Assembly: GCA_900547015.1 (NCBI GenBank)
Contig: URFD01000057.1
Coordinates: 1-10,550, forward strand
Source of the DNA: an uncultured Oscillospiraceae bacterium
Lineage (GTDB): Bacteria > Bacillota > Clostridia > Oscillospirales > Ruminococcaceae
Length of the DNA: 10,550 nt
Reading direction: 5' to 3'
Position numbers and translations under genes: made by a program. Under the pieces are notes generated by a model. It made no database searches. It saw only the letters and a list, made by a program, of their open reading frames with translations, and was not told where the DNA came from. This document shows positions 5,494 to 10,550 of the stretch, piece after piece. Every line of letters begins with the position of its first letter. Position 1 is the stretch's first letter.

Positions 5494-6690
5494 ATGAATT
5501 CTCTGAACAAGAAAACCATCGAAGATGTTGAGGTATCCGGCAAACGCGTTCTGGTACGCTGCGATTTCAATGTACCGCTCAAGGACGGCGTCATCACCAA
5601 CGACAAGCGCATCGTTGCTGCGCTGCCAACCATCCAGTATCTGACCAGCCATCAGGCAAAGGTCATCCTCTGCTCCCACCTGGGCAGACCGAAGGGTGAA
5701 TATAAAGAAGAATTCTCTCTGGCTCCTGTCGCTGCAAGATTGTCCGAGCTGCTGGGTCAAGAGGTGAAGCTCGCTCGCGACGAAAATGTGGTCGGCGAAA
5801 ATGCCAAAGCCCTGTCCGCCGCTATGAAGGACGGCGACGTTATCCTGCTGGAAAACGTCCGCTTCAGAAAAGAGGAGACCAAAAACGAGGAGAGCTTCTC
5901 CAAGGAGCTGGCTTCTCTGGCAGACCTCTATGTCAATGATGCCTTCGGCACCGCACACCGCGCACACTGCTCGACCACCGGTGTTGCTTCCTATCTGCCG
6001 GCTGTCTGCGGCTATCTGATTCAGAAAGAAATTTCCGTTATGGGTCAGGCGCTCAACAATCCAAAGCGTCCTCTGGTCGCAATTCTGGGCGGCGCAAAGG
6101 TTTCGGACAAGATTGGTGTCATCAACAACCTGCTCGACAAGGTCGACACCCTGATTGTCGGCGGCGGCATGGCATACACCTTCTTCAAGGCAAAGGGCTA
6201 CGGTGTCGGCGCCTCCCTGTGTGAGGACGACAAGGTAGAGCTTGCCAAGGAGATGCTCAAGAAAGCAGAAGAAAAAGGCGTTCGCTTCCTGCTGCCGGTT
6301 GATAACAAGCTCGGCGACAAATTTGCCGAGGACTGCGCTTCCTGCTTTGCAGACTCCGACAAGATTCCGGACGGCTGGATGGGCATGGACATCGGTCCAA
6401 AATCCATCGAGCTGTTCTGCGACGCTGTCAAGGATGCCGGCACCGTCATCTGGAACGGCCCAATGGGTGTCTTTGAATTCCCTGTCTTTGCAGAAGGCAC
6501 ACTGGAGGTTGCCAAGGCAATCGCTGACTCGGGCGCAATCTCCATCATCGGCGGCGGCGACAGCGTTGCTGCTGTTACCAAGCTGGGCTTCGCCGACAAG
6601 ATGACCCACATCTCGACCGGCGGCGGTGCTTCTCTGGAATTCCTCGAGGGTCTGGAGCTGCCGGGAATCGCTGCCCTGAACGACAAATAA
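5494..6690 (+). CDS. pgk: phosphoglycerate kinase
   Basis: This is the cytoplasmic glycolytic enzyme that transfers phosphate from 1,3-bisphosphoglycerate to ADP, giving 3-phosphoglycerate and ATP. At 398 aa it has the normal length. The N-terminal substrate domain shows RCDFNVPLKDG (residues 22-32, with Arg22, Asp24 and Asn26 of the phosphoglycerate site), then LCSHLGRPKGE and NDAFGTAHRAHCS. The C-terminal nucleotide domain shows LGGAKVSDKIGVI, GGGMAYTF, GPMGVFEF, GGGDSVAAV and, near residues 371-386, the THISTGGGASLEFLEG end motif. The frame is open upstream to 5419, but that extension falls in the leader and has no ribosome binding site. Starting at 5494 gives the usual N-terminus and places GAAAGGCAGG about 8 nt before the ATG. 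It has its own promoter at 5314. gapA, often the preceding gene, is absent. A terminator-like hairpin follows immediately. Confidence 0.97.
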   Translation: MNSLNKKTIEDVEVSGKRVLVRCDFNVPLKDGVITNDKRIVAALPTIQYLTSHQAKVILCSHLGRPKGEYKEEFSLAPVAARLSELLGQEVKLARDENVVGENAKALSAAMKDGDVILLENVRFRKEETKNEESFSKELASLADLYVNDAFGTAHRAHCSTTGVASYLPAVCGYLIQKEISVMGQALNNPKRPLVAILGGAKVSDKIGVINNLLDKVDTLIVGGGMAYTFFKAKGYGVGASLCEDDKVELAKEMLKKAEEKGVRFLLPVDNKLGDKFAEDCASCFADSDKIPDGWMGMDIGPKSIELFCDAVKDAGTVIWNGPMGVFEFPVFAEGTLEVAKAIADSGAISIIGGGDSVAAVTKLGFADKMTHISTGGGASLEFLEGLELPGIAALNDK

Positions 6691-6698
6691 CCTTACGC

Positions 6699-6753
6699 AA
6701 AACAGATGCCGGGCAGGGGCGCATCACCGTCCCCATCCCCGCATCTGTTTTTT
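6699..6753 (+). terminator. strong terminator or attenuator directly after pgk
   Basis: AAAACAGATGC (6699-6709) pairs perfectly with GCATCTGTTTT (6741-6751), and the G-rich and C-rich inner parts can extend the stem. Six T (6748-6753) follow. No promoter is obvious between here and the next start (6791), so downstream genes probably depend on read-through, which would make pgk mRNA more abundant. Confidence 0.85.
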
Positions 6754-6790
6754 CCTAAGCTTCGCGCTTTCACCGAAAGGACTGGAATCT

Positions 6791-7369
6791 ATGTATTATC
6801 ACGACCCCTTTTTCTCCTCCTTGCCCTTCCTGCTGACCCCGCTTGCGGTGGTCCGGATCGCACTCTATCTGGCAAGCTCGTGGGGGATTTATGCGATGGC
6901 AAACAATACCGGCATGAAAAGCCCCTGGATGGCATGGGTCCCCTTCGCGAAGGATTACCTGATGGGCAGCTTGGCAGACCGTTATCACAATACCCTCCAC
7001 GAAAAAAAGACCCATTTTCATCTCTGGCTCACCCTGCTGGGCGTGACTCAGGCTCCGCTGACTGTCCTGTCCATCATGGTCTTTGGGGTGGTGTTATTCC
7101 TGTTTTCCTATGCTCCCACCTCCATCATCCTGTTGATGGTGCTTTCGATCTTTTTGATTGCAGCCATCGAGCTGCTGTATCAGGTCTGCTACCTGGTGGC
7201 GTTCTATAATGTTGTTTTGGACTTTGAGCCAAACCGCGCTGTCCTCTATACCGTTCTTGCATTCTTTGGTCTGGGAGGAGTCTGCCTGATGCTGTGCCGC
7301 AACAATGTGCCGGTCGGTGTCGCCGGAAAATGTGGGCCCACCCAGCCGAAATATCACGTTCACCCGTAA
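6791..7369 (+). CDS. multi-pass membrane protein, function unknown
   Basis: This is a 192-aa integral membrane protein with four likely helices at about residues 15-35, 77-103, 106-140 (long or broken) and 150-166. A conserved-looking stretch after the first helix, YAMANNTGMKSPWMAWVPF followed by GSLADRY, matches in style a group of unnamed clostridial membrane proteins known to me by that pattern, not by function. The C-terminal end is polar with two Cys and ends in HVHP. No transporter or enzyme motif is seen. A GAAAGGACTGG ribosome binding site lies about 6 nt before the ATG. It sits between pgk and tpiA and is read in the same direction, with tpiA starting 30 nt after its stop, so it is probably co-transcribed with glycolytic genes. 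A link to metabolism is inferred only from position. Confidence 0.8.
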   Translation: MYYHDPFFSSLPFLLTPLAVVRIALYLASSWGIYAMANNTGMKSPWMAWVPFAKDYLMGSLADRYHNTLHEKKTHFHLWLTLLGVTQAPLTVLSIMVFGVVLFLFSYAPTSIILLMVLSIFLIAAIELLYQVCYLVAFYNVVLDFEPNRAVLYTVLAFFGLGGVCLMLCRNNVPVGVAGKCGPTQPKYHVHP

Positions 7370-7399
7370 AACCTCATTTCAGAAAGGAAGTATTTTCAC

Positions 7400-8164
7400 A
7401 TGAATCAAGCACTCCGCAAAGCCGTTGTGGCTGGAAACTGGAAAATGAACAACGACCGCAAAGCCGCAAAAGCGCTGATTACCGAGCTGGCTCCGATGGT
7501 CAAGGACGCTGCCTGCGAGGTTGTTCTCTGCGTGCCGTTCACCAATCTGGAAACTGCCCTCACCCTCTGCGAGGGAACCAACCTGCACGTCGGTGCAGAA
7601 AACTGCCATTGGGCAAAATCGGGCGCATTCACCGGAGAGATTTCCGCTGAAATGCTTGCCGAGATGGGCGTTGAATATGTCATCATCGGCCACTCGGAGC
7701 GCAGACAGTACTTCGGCGAGACCGACCAGACAGTCAATGCCAGAGTTCGTGCCGCTCTGGATGCCGGACTCAAGGTCATCCTCTGCGTGGGCGAGGTGCT
7801 CGAGCAGCGTGAACAGGGTATTACCGAGGAGATTGTCAGCCTCCAGACCAAGGTTGCTCTGGGCGGTGTCAGCCGAGAAGAGCTTGCAAACATCATCATC
7901 GCTTACGAGCCGGTCTGGGCAATCGGCACCGGCAAAACCGCAACCGCTGACCAGGCCGAGGAGGTCTGCTCCATCATCCGCGGTGTTGTTTCCAAACTGT
8001 ACGACCAGTCTGCCGCAGATGCGCTGACCATCCAGTACGGCGGCTCGATGAAACCGGGCAACGCCAAAGAGCTGTTGAGCAAAGAGGACGTCGATGGCGG
8101 TCTCATCGGCGGCGCTGCTCTGGTTGCCAAGGATTTCGCAGCCATCATCGACACTGCCAGATAG
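7400..8164 (+). CDS. tpiA: triosephosphate isomerase
   Basis: This enzyme interconverts dihydroxyacetone phosphate and glyceraldehyde 3-phosphate. At 254 aa it has the family length and is a single TIM barrel. All catalytic residues are present: Lys15 in GNWKMN, His98 in IIGHSERR and Glu170 in AYEPVWAIGTGKTAT, which also contains the mobile loop closing over the substrate. The phosphate-binding IQYGGSMKPGN and GGLIGGAAL motifs are intact near the C-terminus. AGAAAGGAAG (7381-7390) provides the ribosome binding site. gpmI starts 33 nt after its stop, with no terminator in between, consistent with one transcript. Confidence 0.97.
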   Translation: MNQALRKAVVAGNWKMNNDRKAAKALITELAPMVKDAACEVVLCVPFTNLETALTLCEGTNLHVGAENCHWAKSGAFTGEISAEMLAEMGVEYVIIGHSERRQYFGETDQTVNARVRAALDAGLKVILCVGEVLEQREQGITEEIVSLQTKVALGGVSREELANIIIAYEPVWAIGTGKTATADQAEEVCSIIRGVVSKLYDQSAADALTIQYGGSMKPGNAKELLSKEDVDGGLIGGAALVAKDFAAIIDTAR

Positions 8165-8197
8165 CCCCAATCCTCATCCTATCAGAAGGTGATTATC

Positions 8198-9712
8198 ATG
8201 AAACATCCTCTTGTCTTAATGATTCTGGACGGCTTCGGCATCAACCATGCCGATTATGGAAACGCCATCCATGCCGCCCATAAACCCAACCTCGACCGTT
8301 ATTTCGCACAGTACCCTCACACCCAGCTGGGAGCCTCCGGTCTGGATGTCGGTCTGCCGGACGGCCAGATGGGCAACTCCGAGGTCGGACACACCAATAT
8401 CGGCGCCGGACGGGTGGTCTATCAGGAGCTGACCCGCATCACCAAATCCATTCAGGACGGTGATTTCTTCCAGAACGAAGCGCTGACCGACGCGATGGAA
8501 AACTGCCGCAAAAACGGCACCGCCCTCCACCTGATGGGCCTTGTGTCCGACGGCGGTGTTCACAGCCATATCGAGCATCTGTTCGGGCTTCTGGAGATGG
8601 CAAAGAAAAACGGCCTCTCTCAGGTTTATGTTCACTGCTTCCTCGACGGAAGGGACGTTCCGCCGTCCTCCGGCAAGGATTATGTCGCACAGCTTCAGGC
8701 AAAGCTCACCGAGCTGAACCTCGGCAAAATCGCTTCGGTGATGGGACGCTACTATGCGATGGACCGCGATAACCGTTGGGAACGGGTGCAGAAGGCCTAT
8801 GATGCCCTCGTTTTGGGAGAGGGCAACCACTGCGACGATGCCGTTCGTGCAGTGGAGGACTCCTACGCTGCCGGTGTCACCGATGAATTTGTGATTCCCT
8901 GCGTCATCGGCGACCCGCATCAGGGCAGAATCTCCGCCAACGATTCGGTCGTATTCTTCAACTTCCGTCCGGACCGCGCCAGGGAAATCACCCGGACGCT
9001 GGTTGACCCGGAGTTCAGCGGATTTGCCCGCAGTGCGTTCCCGCTCTACTATGTCTGCATGACCCAGTACGATGCCACCATGCCGAATGTGCAGGTTGCC
9101 TTCAAGCCGCAGAGCCTCGACGATACCTTCGGCGAATACATTTCCAAGCAAGGGCTGCATCAGCTGCGAATTGCCGAGACCGAGAAATATGCCCATGTCA
9201 CCTTCTTCTTTAATGGCGGTGTGGAAACCGTTTCGCCCGGCGAGGACCGCGCGCTCATCAGCTCCCCGAAGGTTGCAACCTATGACCTGAAGCCGGAGAT
9301 GAGCGCCTACGAGGTAACCGACGAGCTGCTGCGCCGACTGGACAGCGGGAAGTACGATGTTGTCATCCTCAACTATGCCAACTGCGACATGGTCGGACAC
9401 ACCGGTGTCTTTGATGCGGCGGTCAAAGCGGTCGAAGCCGTTGACAGCTGCGTGGGCAAGGTGGTGGAAAAGGTGCTGGCGATGCAGGGCACCGTTCTGC
9501 TGACCGCTGACCACGGCAACGCCGACCGGATGTACGACGAGGACGGCTCTCCGTTCACCGCGCACACCACCAACCCGGTTCCGTTTTTGGTCATCGGACA
9601 GGGCGACTGCAAGCTGCGCGAAGGCAAGCTCGCAGACATCGCACCGACCATGCTGAAAATCCTCGGCCTGCCAAAACCGGAAAGCATGAGCGGAGAGAGC
9701 ATAATTTTATAG
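8198..9712 (+). CDS. gpmI: 2,3-bisphosphoglycerate-independent phosphoglycerate mutase
   Basis: This alkaline-phosphatase-superfamily enzyme, dependent on two manganese ions, converts 3-phosphoglycerate to 2-phosphoglycerate through a phosphoserine. It is 504 aa, the usual size. MILDGFG carries metal ligand Asp11, and MGNSEVGHTNIGAGRVV carries the nucleophile Ser61. FLDGRDVPP, GRYYAMDRDNRW and NFRPDRARE form the substrate-binding phosphotransferase insert. NCDMVGHTG and TADHGNADRM (Asp438, His439) hold further metal ligands. A GTG at 8189 opens the frame three codons earlier, but it lies inside the AGAAGGTG ribosome binding site; the ATG at 8198 is 6 nt after that site and gives the typical N-terminus. 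It is the last gene of the cluster and is followed by a terminator at 9725. Eno, the next enzyme in the pathway, is not here. Confidence 0.96.
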   Translation: MKHPLVLMILDGFGINHADYGNAIHAAHKPNLDRYFAQYPHTQLGASGLDVGLPDGQMGNSEVGHTNIGAGRVVYQELTRITKSIQDGDFFQNEALTDAMENCRKNGTALHLMGLVSDGGVHSHIEHLFGLLEMAKKNGLSQVYVHCFLDGRDVPPSSGKDYVAQLQAKLTELNLGKIASVMGRYYAMDRDNRWERVQKAYDALVLGEGNHCDDAVRAVEDSYAAGVTDEFVIPCVIGDPHQGRISANDSVVFFNFRPDRAREITRTLVDPEFSGFARSAFPLYYVCMTQYDATMPNVQVAFKPQSLDDTFGEYISKQGLHQLRIAETEKYAHVTFFFNGGVETVSPGEDRALISSPKVATYDLKPEMSAYEVTDELLRRLDSGKYDVVILNYANCDMVGHTGVFDAAVKAVEAVDSCVGKVVEKVLAMQGTVLLTADHGNADRMYDEDGSPFTAHTTNPVPFLVIGQGDCKLREGKLADIAPTMLKILGLPKPESMSGESIIL

Positions 9713-9724
9713 AGATAAAAAAAC

Positions 9725-9754
9725 AAAAGTCCATCCCTCTTGGGGTGGGCTTTT
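9725..9754. terminator. bidirectional terminator between gpmI and the minus-strand genes
   Basis: AAAAGTCCATCCC (9725-9737) pairs along 13 bp, with two G-U pairs, to GGGGTGGGCTTTT (9742-9754) around the loop TCTT. On the plus strand four T follow. On the minus strand CTTTTGTTTTTTTATC follows, a stronger T-run, so it can end the convergent minus-strand transcript as well as the gpmI transcript. Confidence 0.88.
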
Positions 9755-9811
9755 GCTTTGATGAATCTATTTTGCTGTATTAGATAATTGCTGGCATTAC
9801 TCTTGTTTTGA

Positions 9812-10372
9812 CTATATTCTTACCCTAAATTTGTAGTCAGTTCCTTCATATGTCAAAATACCCTTAATAGTAATATCAGCAGGGGAGCTTTTATTTTGTT
9901 TAATTTTTTCGTCATCCAAAATAAGCTCTATATCGTTGCTGTCCTCAAGAACAACAGGCTGATTTTCCGAGCCTGATACAGAAAGGGTAAGGTCGTGCAG
10001 GTCGCAGTCCTTTTCCTCGAAGGAAATCTTCAGCGAGTGAAGATTTCCGTTATCAAAATTGTAGGCGAAAACACCTTTCACAATAACAAGCTCATCATCA
10101 GCACCATGAGAGAACACTTGAAGCCCTCTGTTTGGGATCAATGAGTAAAAGCCGCCCTTCCAGACCTTTCCACCTTCAAAGCTGTATGATGTGGAAGAAA
10201 TGTAGGAATCGGTATCGTTGATATAGAATTCGTCATAATCCGCTATACGCTCCAAAGCATAATCATCATAAGAAGGGAGCTTTGCCTCAGGAGTGTCCGA
10301 GCCTAAGAAGAAAAATATAATCATACATAAAACAGCCAAAACTCCGATAATGATAATCATTTTTCGTTTCAT
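9812..10372 (-). CDS. signal-anchored hypothetical protein
   Basis: This 186-aa protein is not recognised. After a short basic start (KRK) comes one hydrophobic segment at about residues 5-23, an uncleaved signal anchor or signal peptide with no lipobox Cys, so the rest should face outside the membrane. The outer part is rich in Asp, Ser and Tyr, is mainly beta-strand in pattern, and ends with a strand-like YKFRVRI. There are no catalytic motifs. GAGGTG (10378-10383, read on the minus strand) is 7 nt before the ATG at 10372; the ATG one codon earlier (10375) is only 4 nt away and less likely. It begins 28 nt after the stop of another minus-strand gene, probably the same operon. Base composition is clearly AT-richer than the plus-strand genes, hinting at different origin or weaker expression. 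Confidence 0.75.
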   Translation of the reverse strand: MKRKMIIIIGVLAVLCMIIFFFLGSDTPEAKLPSYDDYALERIADYDEFYINDTDSYISSTSYSFEGGKVWKGGFYSLIPNRGLQVFSHGADDELVIVKGVFAYNFDNGNLHSLKISFEEKDCDLHDLTLSVSGSENQPVVLEDSNDIELILDDEKIKQNKSSPADITIKGILTYEGTDYKFRVRI

Positions 10373-10399
10373 CATTCCACCTCATAATCATGTATATGC

Positions 10400-10550
10400 T
10401 TATCCAATCAGGAATAAATCCATGCTATGCTGTGAGCCACCCTGATTATAGTAAAGTGTGGCTCCAAGCTTTGCATCATAGACGTCAGCTATATAGTTAT
10501 TAAAGTTTAAATATTTAGTAACACTTGTACTATCACTAGTTAAACTGAAT
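10400..10550 (-). CDS. 3' end of a minus-strand gene cut by the window edge
   Basis: One minus-strand frame is open from the window edge to a TAA at 10400-10402, giving 49 codons with protein-like composition (YLNFNNYIADVYDAKLGATL, then YYNQGGSQHSMDLFLIG). The frame beginning at 10550 stops after four codons. The stop lies 28 nt before the start of the signal-anchored protein and just upstream of its ribosome binding site, typical of an operon. The start codon is outside the window. I do not recognise the family; the Gly/Tyr/Asn-rich sequence would suit an extracellular protein. Confidence 0.5.
   Translation of the reverse strand, partial: FSLTSDSTSVTKYLNFNNYIADVYDAKLGATLYYNQGGSQHSMDLFLIG

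Noticed and set aside
5470..6609. 379-codon minus-strand open frame inside pgk
   Set aside because: It mirrors the pgk codon pattern and has no conserved motif or ribosome binding site of its own.
6706..7209. 167-codon plus-strand frame overlapping the membrane protein gene
   Set aside because: It starts within the pgk terminator, lacks a ribosome binding site, and its Pro/Ser/Gly-rich product is typical of an out-of-frame reading.
8216..9565. 449-codon minus-strand open frame inside gpmI
   Set aside because: It is an antisense shadow of a complete gpmI.
10400..10550. Minus-strand partial gene as the tail of an amidase with an HS motif
   Set aside because: Only 49 residues are visible, and the GGSQHSM match is too short to support a family assignment.

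Overview
The window looks like a chromosomal segment from a moderately GC-rich member of the Clostridia (Bacillota), most likely a gut Ruminococcaceae/Oscillospiraceae-type organism. Three things suggest this: strong GGAGG-type ribosome binding sites, sigma-A promoters of the TTGAAA-N17-TACAAT kind, and a glycolytic cluster with Mn-dependent phosphoglycerate mutase beside a B12-dependent methionine synthase whose reactivation domain is a separate protein. The genus cannot be fixed from the sequence alone.

Layout. Positions 1-590 hold the possible tail of an upstream gene, an Lrp/AsnC-family regulator (66-530) and its terminator. Positions 591-793 are a regulatory intergenic stretch: a near-consensus promoter overlapped by a 29-nt perfect AT palindrome, a long imperfect hairpin and a second promoter. 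These precede a two-gene unit made of a small three-helix membrane protein (794-1048) and a protein with a ParB/sulfiredoxin-like DGHTR motif (1062-1688). Positions 1689-2023 are non-coding and packed with consecutive hairpins; parts of them are complementary to the ribosome binding site of the next gene. Positions 2024-5122 encode a two-gene methionine synthase unit: a stand-alone reactivation protein, then MetH with homocysteine, folate and cobalamin modules. Positions 5123-5493 carry a terminator, a Rex-like operator, a strong promoter and a GC-rich leader for pgk. Positions 5494-9712 hold pgk, an unrecognised four-helix membrane protein, tpiA and gpmI, with a strong terminator-like hairpin directly after pgk. 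At 9725-9754 a hairpin terminates transcription from both sides. Beyond it are two AT-richer minus-strand genes: a signal-anchored hypothetical protein and the 3' end of another gene cut by the window edge.

How the parts fit. The MetH pair makes methionine from homocysteine and methyltetrahydrofolate and reactivates oxidised cobalamin with SAM. The Pgk, TpiA and GpmI proteins are central glycolytic enzymes, and the Rex-like site would tie them to NADH/NAD+ balance. gapA and eno are not in the window. The least ordinary parts are the palindromic promoter at 596-648, the hairpin array at 1694-1912 with its possible effect on the metH operon, the DGHTR protein with its membrane partner, and the unknown membrane protein inside the glycolytic cluster. 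No rRNA, tRNA, CRISPR array, transposase or recognisable SAM, cobalamin or T-box riboswitch was seen.
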